Origin: Campylobacteraceae bacterium
Lineage (GTDB): Bacteria > Campylobacterota > Campylobacteria > Campylobacterales > Sulfurovaceae
DNA length: 5,190 nucleotides
Assembly (NCBI GenBank): GCA_027063325.1
Contig: JAMOSA010000309.1
Location: 1-5,190, forward strand
Direction: 5' to 3'
Every line of letters begins with the position of its first letter. Positions within the stretch are counted from its first letter, which is position 1. The translations under genes were made by a program, and so were the position numbers. Shown in pieces: positions 1-5,190 of the stretch. The notes beneath the pieces were generated by a model. The model was given only the letters and a program-made list of their open reading frames with translations, was not told where the DNA came from and did no database searches.

Positions 1-452
1 GTGAGTTTGCTACAGATTTGGTACTAGGTGCCAATGGCATTACAATACAAGCTGATATACCACTAAAGAGTGTTGTAGTAGATGAGTATGATGCAATTGT
101 ACTTCCTGGTGGCTGGGGTGGCACAAACCGACTTGCAGAAGATAAAGATGCACAAAGATTGCTAAAAGAGTTTGCAAACAGCAACAAATGGGTAGCAGCT
201 ATGTGTGCAGCTCCTTATGCTCTGCATGTAGCTGGAGTACTTAGCAAAAGATATACTTGTTATCCAAGTGTTGAAGAGCAGATTAGACCAGAAGATAGAG
301 TAGCTGACCAAAAGGTTGTAATAGATGGTAAAGTTATCACTTCACAAGGTCCTGGTACTGCAATATGCTTTGCACTTGAAATTGTAAAAGAGCTTGTAGG
401 TGATGAGAGTTATCGTACTATAAAAGAGGGTACTTTAGCTACATACTGTTAA
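1..452 (+). CDS. DJ-1/PfpI family protein, YajL-like (5' partial)
   Basis: This is the C-terminal 149 residues of a DJ-1/PfpI-superfamily protein; the reading frame is open from base 3 to the left edge. Family members are about 180-190 residues, so roughly 35-40 are missing, including the region that carries the conserved acidic residue pairing with the catalytic cysteine. Visible landmarks are YDAIVLPGGWGG, the nucleophile-elbow motif AMCAAP with the conserved cysteine encoded at 204-206, TCYP, and the SQGPGT segment followed by a C-terminal helix. DJ-1/YajL proteins are cytoplasmic and have been linked to oxidative stress and to protein/methylglyoxal deglycation, which is still debated. TCYP replaces the THP of human DJ-1, so the DJ-1 histidine at that place is absent, as in YajL-type relatives as far as I recall. 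The TTG at 18-20 is an internal Leu codon, not the start. The gene is followed by its own terminator and is probably transcribed separately from the downstream operon. Confidence 0.93.
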   Translation, partial: EFATDLVLGANGITIQADIPLKSVVVDEYDAIVLPGGWGGTNRLAEDKDAQRLLKEFANSNKWVAAMCAAPYALHVAGVLSKRYTCYPSVEEQIRPEDRVADQKVVIDGKVITSQGPGTAICFALEIVKELVGDESYRTIKEGTLATYC

Positions 453-472
453 ACCAGATATAGATAATTGAT

Positions 473-495
473 AAAGGGGCTTTTGCCTCTTTGTT
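473..495 (+). terminator. Rho-independent terminator after the DJ-1/YajL gene
   Basis: An 8-bp stem is formed by AAAGGGGC (473-480) and GCCTCTTT (485-492), with one G-T wobble pair, closed by a TTTT loop. The downstream arm ends in T-rich sequence (TCTTTGTT). It starts 20 nt after the stop codon of the DJ-1/YajL gene, the usual place. The T-tract is short and interrupted, so termination may be incomplete. Confidence 0.72.
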
Positions 496-540
496 ACAGA
501 CTGCTCAATATCCTCCTATACCATAACTTTACTCAAAATA

Positions 541-567
541 TAATTTTTTTAGTTATAATCATATAAA
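541..567 (+). promoter_or_regulatory. Putative sigma-70 promoter of the downstream operon
   Basis: A perfect TATAAT box lies at 554-559, directly behind a seven-T tract (544-550). This matches the Campylobacterota housekeeping promoter style, in which T-rich upstream sequence replaces a conserved -35 hexamer. No TTGACA-like box is found at the right distance. Transcription would start near 566, giving a leader of about 40 nt before the first ORF at 606. A second weaker A/T box (TATAAA, 562-567) overlaps the expected start. No inverted-repeat operator was seen in the gap 496-605, so no specific regulator can be proposed. Confidence 0.6.
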
Positions 568-605
568 ATGAGCTTTAAATGGCTACTACTCTAAGCGAGG
601 GATTG

Positions 606-683
606 ATGATGATACAAAAGATTATTGGATTTATATTTATATTGTATGCTCTGTTTTGGGTAGTAATCAAAGGAGTATGGTAG
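606..683 (+). CDS. Single-helix membrane microprotein, 25 aa, operon leader
   Basis: A 25-codon ORF (ATG 606, TAG 681-683) encodes a peptide beginning MMIQK, with a hydrophobic stretch at about residues 6-21 (IIGFIFILYALFWVV) and ending IKGVW. Lys5 and Lys22 bracket the stretch and Trp18/Trp25 sit at one end, as expected of one short membrane helix. A purine-rich, imperfect Shine-Dalgarno-like sequence (AAGCGAGGG, 593-601) lies upstream; the second ATG at 609 would give 24 residues and slightly better spacing. Only one base separates its stop from the xpaC-like start, and the ribosome binding site of that gene lies inside its last codons, so the two are probably translationally coupled. I recognise no family. 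A partner subunit for the neighbouring membrane protein or a translated leader are both possible. Codon statistics cannot settle so short a gene. Confidence 0.6.
   Translation: MMIQKIIGFIFILYALFWVVIKGVW
669..675 (+). promoter_or_regulatory. Ribosome binding site of the xpaC-like gene, inside the microprotein ORF
   Basis: AAAGGAG lies 9 nt before the ATG at 685 and fixes that start. It is contained in the final codons of the 25-codon ORF, so ribosomes finishing the microprotein would pass over the site. Confidence 0.8.
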
Positions 684-684
684 C

Positions 685-1530
685 ATGGCTGTAAAAAAAT
701 TAAATGACTCAACAAAAGATAGCATCTCAAAACAGATAAAGATGGCAAACTCCAAGCCCTGGCTTTTGTATGCTTTTGTACCTATAATGGTAATAACTAT
801 AACCATATCACTCTTTGGTGGTAAATATATGGATATGATATACAAACTCATTGGACTTATATTGCTCTATCTTAGTATTAAAACTACTGAGATTGGTTTA
901 AAAGAGTACAAAGAGTATTCAAATACTACTATTGCAAAAGCACCAAAATACCCTTGGAGATTGATAGCAGCAACTATATTTGCCCTAATGATACTACTAC
1001 TTGGTATCACTACTACAAATGCACCTCTTTGGCAGAGTATAGCAGTAGCAATAATTGGTGGCAGTGGAGTAGTACTATATTATGGAATAGATCCAACCAA
1101 AGACAAAATACCTACAAATATGGATGTAAATGCAGAGCATCTATTAAATACCCTAAAAGAAGCAGAGCAAAAGATAGAAAATATTCAAAATATTCAAAAC
1201 AAAATTGATGATGTACCTCTATATAATGCTATTAATGGTGCCATAAAAAAAGCTCAAGAGATAATAGACAATATCAAAGAGGATCCATCTGATATTAGAG
1301 TAGCAAGGAAATTTTTAGTTGTCTATGTAGCAGGTATTGAAGATGTAATCAACAGATATACAGCACTTGAAGCTGATAGTATTGATCCTATGGTAAGAGA
1401 TAGATTAATAGCACTCCTTAAGGATGCTACTTTAAAGTTTGAAGAAGAACTCAAAAGATTAAAATCCAATGATATGTTCCATTTGGATGTACAAATAGAT
1501 GCACTCAAAGAGCAATTAAAATATAATTAA
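685..1530 (+). CDS. XpaC-family membrane protein ('5-bromo-4-chloroindolyl phosphate hydrolysis' family)
   Basis: This 281-residue protein has an N-terminal membrane region and a C-terminal cytoplasmic helical domain. Hydrophobic segments lie at about 26-44, 50-68, 91-110 and 116-134, read as two helical hairpins. The remainder is helical: a polar coiled-coil-like stretch (about 150-200) containing NIQNIQN, then the XpaC-type end with ARKFLVVYVAGIEDVINRYTALE (about 207-229; charged and hydrophobic in alternation) and FHLDVQIDALKEQLK (265-279). The family name comes from an old Bacillus phenotype; no hydrolase motif is visible, and I would not infer an enzymatic activity. XpaC proteins commonly sit beside TelA proteins, as here with a 9-nt gap, suggesting a membrane anchor or partner for TelA. 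It is longer than B. subtilis XpaC (about 200 residues as I recall), mostly through the extra N-terminal hairpin. A tandem 9-bp repeat (1180-1197) encodes NIQNIQ. Confidence 0.85.
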   Translation: MAVKKLNDSTKDSISKQIKMANSKPWLLYAFVPIMVITITISLFGGKYMDMIYKLIGLILLYLSIKTTEIGLKEYKEYSNTTIAKAPKYPWRLIAATIFALMILLLGITTTNAPLWQSIAVAIIGGSGVVLYYGIDPTKDKIPTNMDVNAEHLLNTLKEAEQKIENIQNIQNKIDDVPLYNAINGAIKKAQEIIDNIKEDPSDIRVARKFLVVYVAGIEDVINRYTALEADSIDPMVRDRLIALLKDATLKFEEELKRLKSNDMFHLDVQIDALKEQLKYN

Positions 1531-1536
1531 GGAGAG
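1529..1536 (+). promoter_or_regulatory. Ribosome binding site of telA-like gene, overlapping the upstream stop
   Basis: AAGGAGAG begins within the TAA stop of the xpaC-like gene and lies just upstream of the ATG at 1540. The overlap of stop codon and ribosome binding site favours coupled translation of the two genes. Confidence 0.75.
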
Positions 1537-1539
1537 AGT

Positions 1540-2709
1540 ATGGATACCAAAGTAAAAGAGACATTAGAACAGGCAATTGAAGCAAAGATTGATAATCCTA
1601 TAGCTCCACTTCCACAAGAGGAGGAGACTATACAAAAAGCCCTTGAAGAGTTGGATATCAAAGATAGAAACTCTGTAATATACTTTGGTACCAATGCTCA
1701 AAGAGAGCTTGATGAAATATCAAATAGAATGATAGAGGGTGTCAAAAACAAAGATACAGGAGTAGTTGGCGAAGAGTTAAACCATATGGTAGCCGCTATC
1801 AGGGGATTTGATGTAGATAGCCTAGATCCCAACAAAGAGCTTAACTGGTGGGAAAAACTGCTTGGCAAGACAGAACCTTTGCAGATGTTTATGCAACAGT
1901 ATGAAGAGATTAGAGATCAAATAGATCTCATTGCTACAAATTTAGAAAAACACAAAGCTCAACTTATGACAGATCTCGTAGCCTTGGATAAACTCTATGA
2001 AGCTAACCTTGAGTACTTTAGAAAACTTGAACTCTATATAGAAGCAGGAGAGAGAAAATTAAAAGAGCTTGATGAAAAGATTATTCCAGAGTATGAAAAA
2101 AAAGCCAAGAGTGAAGATATGTTGGCTATCCAAGAACTTAGGGAGATTAGAGGCTTTAGAGATGATTTGGAACGAAGAGTACATGATTTGAAGCTATCTA
2201 GGCAAGTGGCTATGCAAGCATTGCCAAGTATCAGACTAATCCAAGAAAATGACAAATCACTAATTACAAAAATAAACTCTACTCTCATAAATACAGTTCC
2301 TCTTTGGAGAAACCAATTAGCTCAGACTGTTACAATATATCGCTCTCACGATGCTGCAAAAGCTATAAAGAGTGCCAATGATTTGACCAATGAATTACTT
2401 GAGAAGAATGCTCAGAGTCTAAGAGATGCCAACAAAGAGGTAAGAACCCAGATGGAGAGAGGTATATTTGATATAGAGAGTATTAAAAAGGCAAATGATA
2501 CACTAATAGCTACACTGAATGATTCACTACTCATTGCCCAAGAGGGTAAAAAAGCCAGAGAGTTGGCACTCAAAGAGTTGGCAAAGAGTGAAAAGGAGTT
2601 AAAAGAGGCAATTATCTCAGTTGAAGCCAAACAGCAATTGGTACAAAGCACTACAGATATAACAGACACAGAGGTTTCACAAATAAAGCAAATAGGGTAT
2701 AAGGAGTAG
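1540..2709 (+). CDS. TelA-family protein ('toxic anion resistance' family)
   Basis: The 389-residue length matches TelA/YaaN proteins (about 380-400). The protein is soluble, charged and almost wholly helical, with no signal peptide or membrane segment. Family landmarks appear in order: DVDSLDPNKELNWWEKLLGK (91-110), a long helical stretch with DLVALDKLYEANLEYFRKLELYI (about 145-167), LPSIRLIQENDKSLITKI (228-245), NTVPLWRNQLAQ (251-262), and ERGIFDIESIKKANDTLI (306-323). The end (about 333-370) is strongly coiled-coil-like, rich in Lys/Glu/Ala. Family members were linked to tellurite resistance, but the molecular action is unknown. No terB/C/D or tellurite-handling gene is visible here, so the resistance label is weak. 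The start is fixed by AAGGAGAG upstream. It lies 9 nt after the XpaC-like gene and 3 nt before the SPFH gene, and probably forms a membrane-bound complex with them (inference from context). Confidence 0.93.
   Translation: MDTKVKETLEQAIEAKIDNPIAPLPQEEETIQKALEELDIKDRNSVIYFGTNAQRELDEISNRMIEGVKNKDTGVVGEELNHMVAAIRGFDVDSLDPNKELNWWEKLLGKTEPLQMFMQQYEEIRDQIDLIATNLEKHKAQLMTDLVALDKLYEANLEYFRKLELYIEAGERKLKELDEKIIPEYEKKAKSEDMLAIQELREIRGFRDDLERRVHDLKLSRQVAMQALPSIRLIQENDKSLITKINSTLINTVPLWRNQLAQTVTIYRSHDAAKAIKSANDLTNELLEKNAQSLRDANKEVRTQMERGIFDIESIKKANDTLIATLNDSLLIAQEGKKARELALKELAKSEKELKEAIISVEAKQQLVQSTTDITDTEVSQIKQIGYKE
2701..2706 (+). promoter_or_regulatory. Ribosome binding site of the SPFH gene, inside the telA-like gene end
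   Basis: AAGGAG covers the last two sense codons of the telA-like gene, 6 nt ahead of the ATG at 2713. It fixes the start and indicates that the two genes are read from one message. Confidence 0.8.
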
Positions 2710-2712
2710 GAG

Positions 2713-3801
2713 ATGGGGCTTTTTGAATGGATTGGTGGACAATTTATAGATGTTATTGAGTGGACAGATGATTCAAATGATACACTTGTATGGCGTTTTC
2801 CAAGACAAGGTAACGAGATAAAGTATGGTGCAAAGCTGATAGTCAGGGAGTCTCAGGTTGCTGTATTTGTAAATGAGGGTGAAATAGCTGATATTATGGG
2901 TCCTGGAACTTATGAACTTGAGACCAAAAATTTACCTATTCTTACATCACTAAAACATTGGGATCATGCTTTTAACTCTCCATTTAAGGCAGAAGTATAT
3001 TTTTTGAGTATGCGTCGCTTTACAAATCTAAAGTGGGGTACCAAAAATCCCATTACAGTAAGAGATCCAGAGTTTGCGATGGTAAGACTTAGAGCATTTG
3101 GTACATATGAGATACGCATAGATGATCCAAAAACATTTATGACAGAGATTGTAGGCACAGATGGACACTTTACATTAGATGAGATTGATGATCAATTGAC
3201 CAACCTTATAGTCTCAAAACTGGCTGTTGTACTTGGTAAAGATAAAACACCTGTACTTGATCTAGCAGCCAATTATGATCTATTTAGTGAATATATTACA
3301 GAAGCTATTTCACCATACTTCAAGGAGTATGGCTTGAAACTGGAAAAGATTTTGGTAGAAAACATCTCTTTGCCAGAGGAGGTAGAAAAAGCTCTTGATA
3401 CTAGAACCAGCAGAGCAATTACAGGCAATCTTGATGATCATCTAAAGTATCAAAGTGCAAATGCTATGTCTCAAAATGGCACTATGGGTGATGCTATGGG
3501 AATGGGTATGGGGTTTGCTATGGCACAACAGATGGCTCAAAGTATGGCACAACCTAGCCAACAGCAAAATACCCAACCATCAGCTCCACCACCACCTCCA
3601 AACAGTTACAGATGGCATATAGCAGTAAATGGAGAGACAAAAGGACCATTTGATGAAAATACTCTAAAGCAGATGGCAAACAGTGGTCAAATTACACCAC
3701 AAACTTATCTATGGAGAGAAGGGCTTGATGGCTGGAAAGTGGCCAAAGATATAATGCCAAATCTGTTTGGTTCTATGCCACCACCTCCACCACCTATGTA
3801 A
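2713..3801 (+). CDS. YdjI-type SPFH ('virion core protein-like') protein with C-terminal GYF_2 domain
   Basis: This 362-residue cytoplasmic protein has three parts. Residues 1-240 are an SPFH/Band-7 domain of the YdjI type: QFIDVIEWTDD, WRFPRQGNEIKYGAKLIVRE, MGPGTYELETKNLP, LKWGTKNPITVRDPE, LRAFGTYEIRIDDP. Residues 250-297 are a low-complexity linker rich in Met, Gly, Ala and Gln (MGMGMGF, QQMAQSMAQ) ending in five prolines (292-296). Residues 299-353 are a GYF_2 domain: WHIAVNGETKGPF, LKQMANSGQITPQT, LWREGLDGW. The protein ends with six prolines and Met. No membrane segment is seen, so membrane binding would be peripheral. In B. subtilis the relative YdjI works with PspA in membrane stress; some relatives carry a zinc-ribbon-like tail where this one has GYF_2. 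GYF domains typically bind proline-rich peptides, so the flanking runs may mediate self-association (inference). It probably scaffolds the XpaC/TelA pair at the membrane. Confidence 0.92.
   Translation: MGLFEWIGGQFIDVIEWTDDSNDTLVWRFPRQGNEIKYGAKLIVRESQVAVFVNEGEIADIMGPGTYELETKNLPILTSLKHWDHAFNSPFKAEVYFLSMRRFTNLKWGTKNPITVRDPEFAMVRLRAFGTYEIRIDDPKTFMTEIVGTDGHFTLDEIDDQLTNLIVSKLAVVLGKDKTPVLDLAANYDLFSEYITEAISPYFKEYGLKLEKILVENISLPEEVEKALDTRTSRAITGNLDDHLKYQSANAMSQNGTMGDAMGMGMGFAMAQQMAQSMAQPSQQQNTQPSAPPPPPNSYRWHIAVNGETKGPFDENTLKQMANSGQITPQTYLWREGLDGWKVAKDIMPNLFGSMPPPPPPM
3589..3789 (+). repeat. 12-bp direct repeat bracketing the GYF_2 coding segment
   Basis: CCACCACCTCCA occurs at 3589-3600 and again at 3778-3789. 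The copies are 189 bp apart (63 codons), in the same reading frame, and each codes for four prolines of the proline runs on either side of the GYF_2 domain. Recombination between them would remove the domain without a frameshift. Convergent proline codons could also produce such a repeat. Confidence 0.7.
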
Positions 3802-3806
3802 GAGGA
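3801..3806 (+). promoter_or_regulatory. Ribosome binding site that sets the kdsB start
   Basis: AGAGGA lies 5 nt before the ATG at 3812, starting at the last base of the SPFH gene's stop codon. It supports ATG 3812 over the in-frame ATG at 3767, which lies inside the SPFH gene and would add 15 residues absent from KdsB proteins. Confidence 0.75.
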
Positions 3807-3811
3807 TTATT

Positions 3812-4531
3812 ATGATAATAATACCAGCAAGACTTGGATCAACTAGGTTTCCAAATAAGATTTTAGCCGATATTATGGGACTGCCAATGGTCATTCGTAC
3901 AGCTTTGGCAGTAGCTGATATAGATAGTGTAGTAATAGCAACTGACTCCAAAGAGGTTATTGATATAGCAAGTGAACATGATATCAAAGCTATACTTACA
4001 TCATCATCTTGTCAATCTGGTACAGACAGAATATATGAAGCAGCAAAAAAACTAAAATTGCCTTTAGATGAAATTATTATAAATGTACAAGCAGATGAAC
4101 CATTTATTGAACAGAGTGTAGTCCTAAGTGTATATGAACTTACTAAAAAGTATGCAAAAGATGAAAGAGTAGTAGCCTGTAGTGCATTCAAATATATATC
4201 AGCACCAGAGGCTATGGATCCAAATATTGTAAAAGTAGTAACAGATAATGAAGGTTTGGCTTTGTATTTTTCTCGTTCACAAATACCATACCCAAGAGAT
4301 CATCAATTTGATCACTACAAAGGACACTTGGGCATATATGGATTTACTATGAAATCACTAACAAAATTTTGTTCATTTGAAACTTCAAAACTGGAAAATA
4401 TTGAAAAGCTTGAGCAACTTAGAATTTTGGCAAATGGCTACAGAGTAGCTATGGTTGAAGTTGAGACAGAGAGTTTTGGTATAGATACTCTACAAGATTT
4501 ACAAAAAGCTCTAAAGAGACATTCACTCTAA
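3812..4531 (+). CDS. kdsB: 3-deoxy-manno-octulosonate cytidylyltransferase (CMP-Kdo synthetase)
   Basis: KdsB transfers CMP from CTP to Kdo, giving CMP-Kdo, the activated sugar used to attach Kdo to lipid A in lipopolysaccharide synthesis; it is cytoplasmic and Mg-dependent. The 239 residues match the usual 240-250. The N-terminal nucleotide-binding signature IIPARLGSTRFPNKIL (3-18) starts right after the initiator Met. It is followed by VIATDS (41-46), SGTDR (69-73), and NVQADEP (91-97), whose Asp is the expected metal ligand. Later landmarks are PNIVKVVTDNEGLALYFSRS, IPYPRD, GHLGIYGF and LEQLRILANGYRVAMVEVE, ending with GIDTLQDL. No key residue appears to be missing. The gene lies 10 nt after the SPFH gene and its stop overlaps the pqiA-like start by one base, placing Kdo activation in the same transcription unit as the XpaC/TelA/SPFH module. 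Confidence 0.97.
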   Translation: MIIIPARLGSTRFPNKILADIMGLPMVIRTALAVADIDSVVIATDSKEVIDIASEHDIKAILTSSSCQSGTDRIYEAAKKLKLPLDEIIINVQADEPFIEQSVVLSVYELTKKYAKDERVVACSAFKYISAPEAMDPNIVKVVTDNEGLALYFSRSQIPYPRDHQFDHYKGHLGIYGFTMKSLTKFCSFETSKLENIEKLEQLRILANGYRVAMVEVETESFGIDTLQDLQKALKRHSL

Positions 4532-5181
4532 TGCAAAAACCTTTAAGCAGAGATATTAATAGACACTATATCTGTTGTCACCATTGTGATGAGATTTCTA
4601 TTATAAACAAACAGCATAAAAATGGCAGATATAAATGTCCAAACTGTGGTCATACAATATTTAAATATTATGAGGGAATGTATGAAAAACTGTATGCTCT
4701 AAATCTTGCAGCAATGTTTTTGTTTATTGTTACAAACTATTTTCCCTTTCTTTCATTTTCGGTACTTGGAAATACAACCAAAGCCAATTTTACAACCAGT
4801 ATATACTATCTATATCTGGATAGAGATATATTGGTAGCTCTTACAGTTTTGATGACTACTATTATAATACCGTTTATGAGAATATCCATATTTATTATTC
4901 TCTTTGGATCTTTGTATCACAATATTGTGCCAAAGTATGCAAAGCAGATGTTAAAACTGTTAGAGATACTTTTGCCTTGGGGTATGCTTGATGTATTTTT
5001 GATAGGTGTTTTGGTATCTATAGTAAAACTTGTAAAGATGGGAACAATAATTCCTGGTGTATCATTGTGGGCATTTGTAGTGATGATAATGATTATGACT
5101 TATGCACAAACTATATTTGATCCACACCATGTATGGGAAGATATAGAAAAAGCAGATAAAAAAACAAGGTTAGAGAGATGA
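4531..5181 (+). CDS. PqiA-family inner-membrane protein (paraquat-inducible protein A), single module
   Basis: This 216-residue integral membrane protein has an N-terminal zinc-ribbon-like knuckle pair (C16-x2-C19 and C36-x2-C39) and then four hydrophobic segments at about 56-76, 101-125, 147-168 and 175-195. Family signatures are NYFPFLSFSVLG (69-80), LLPWGMLDVFLIGVLVSIVKL (147-167) and FDPHHVWEDIE (196-206). E. coli PqiA is about twice as long, with two such modules; this is a one-module version. PqiA proteins work with MCE-domain PqiB proteins in envelope lipid homeostasis between the membranes. Translation starts at an ATG sharing one base with the kdsB stop (TAATG); only a weak purine stretch (AAAGAGA, 4513-4519) lies upstream, so expression likely depends on coupling. 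The stop overlaps the next start by four bases (ATGA). The paraquat label describes E. coli expression, not activity. Confidence 0.93.
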   Translation: MQKPLSRDINRHYICCHHCDEISIINKQHKNGRYKCPNCGHTIFKYYEGMYEKLYALNLAAMFLFIVTNYFPFLSFSVLGNTTKANFTTSIYYLYLDRDILVALTVLMTTIIIPFMRISIFIILFGSLYHNIVPKYAKQMLKLLEILLPWGMLDVFLIGVLVSIVKLVKMGTIIPGVSLWAFVVMIMIMTYAQTIFDPHHVWEDIEKADKKTRLER

Positions 5182-5190
5182 GAGCAATAG
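5178..5190 (+). CDS. Start of a further operon gene (3' truncated by window edge)
   Basis: An ATG at 5178 overlaps the TGA of the pqiA-like gene (ATGA), behind a purine-rich stretch (TTAGAGAG), and the frame stays open to the window end, giving M-R-A-I. Four codons identify nothing. Since the preceding gene encodes only one PqiA module, the commonest expectation would be a second PqiA module followed by a PqiB/MCE protein; this is inference from family organisation. Confidence 0.5.

Larger units (their letters stand above)
453..605. other. Intergenic boundary between two transcription units
   Basis: This is the only substantial gene-free stretch (153 bp). It holds the terminator of the upstream gene and the promoter candidate of the downstream operon. 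Between them (496-540) I see no gene, RNA element or inverted repeat. Confidence 0.7.

Noticed and set aside
568..594. Eight-codon ORF (MSFKWLLL) just after the predicted transcription start, a possible leader peptide
   Set aside because: It would begin about 2 nt from the expected transcript 5' end with no ribosome binding site, and has no attenuator-like hairpin or codon run after it. Chance is the simpler explanation.
1180..1197. Tandem 9-bp repeat (AATATTCAA twice) as a possible slippage site
   Set aside because: It is in frame, only two copies, and simply encodes NIQNIQ in a helical region; a copy-number change would not alter the frame.
954..1208. 84-codon open frame overlapping the xpaC-like gene on the same strand
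   Set aside because: Composition (Asn, Tyr, Ser, Trp, Cys rich) is typical of an out-of-frame reading of an AT-rich gene; no ribosome binding site, and it lies wholly inside a recognised family member.
1540..2709. Reading the TelA-like gene as a tellurite-resistance determinant
   Set aside because: No ter genes or thiopurine methyltransferase lie nearby, and family membership alone does not show resistance; the context is envelope-related.
3767..3811. Upstream in-frame ATG extending kdsB by 15 residues
   Set aside because: The extra residues are just the alternate frame of the SPFH proline tail, and the KdsB signature begins right after the ATG at 3812, which has its own ribosome binding site.
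591..3987. Minus-strand open frames (591-851, 1323-1508, 2034-2288, 2412-2669, 2964-3158, 3709-3987)
   Set aside because: Each lies over a well-supported + strand gene, encodes Ser/Ile/Leu/Phe-rich antisense-type sequence, and matches no family that I recognise.
1..5190. Mobile elements, CRISPR arrays, tRNA/rRNA genes and attachment sites
   Set aside because: No transposase or integrase, no regularly spaced repeats, no cloverleaf-like or rRNA-like sequence was seen on either strand, and coding style is uniform throughout.

Overview
The window looks like a chromosomal segment of a Campylobacterota (epsilonproteobacterial) organism, perhaps a Sulfurovum/Sulfurimonas-type bacterium. The DNA is AT-rich, with strong preference for AGA (Arg), ATA (Ile) and A/T-ending codons. 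The only promoter candidate has a good TATAAT box behind a T-tract and no clear -35 box. The genes are tightly packed, and the protein families (Kdo cytidylyltransferase, PqiA) imply a Gram-negative envelope. The phylum is an inference from style; there is no rRNA or other phylogenetic marker here.

Layout: every gene is on the + strand. The window opens inside a DJ-1/PfpI/YajL-family gene (1-452, 5' end missing), closed by a rho-independent terminator (473-495). A 153-bp intergenic gap carries a putative promoter (-10 at 554-559). Downstream lies an apparently single transcription unit that runs off the right edge: a 25-residue one-helix membrane microprotein (606-683), an XpaC-family membrane protein (685-1530), a TelA-family protein (1540-2709), a YdjI-type SPFH protein with a C-terminal GYF_2 domain (2713-3801), kdsB (3812-4531), a PqiA-family protein (4531-5181), and the first four codons of another gene (from 5178). 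Gaps are 1, 9, 3 and 10 nt, followed by 1-nt and 4-nt overlaps.

How the genes may work together: XpaC and TelA proteins are recurrent genomic partners (xpaC-yaaN in Bacillus subtilis), and YdjI-type SPFH proteins belong to PspA-related membrane-stress systems. Here these three form a compact membrane-associated module joined to one gene for lipopolysaccharide core synthesis (kdsB) and one for lipid/envelope homeostasis (pqiA). The reading offered is an envelope-integrity operon. The biochemical function of the XpaC/TelA/SPFH core is not established, and the names 'toxic anion resistance' and 'BCIP hydrolysis' should not be taken as activities. The most unusual items are the microprotein at the head of the operon and an SPFH protein whose GYF_2 domain is flanked on both sides by proline runs that could serve as its own ligands.
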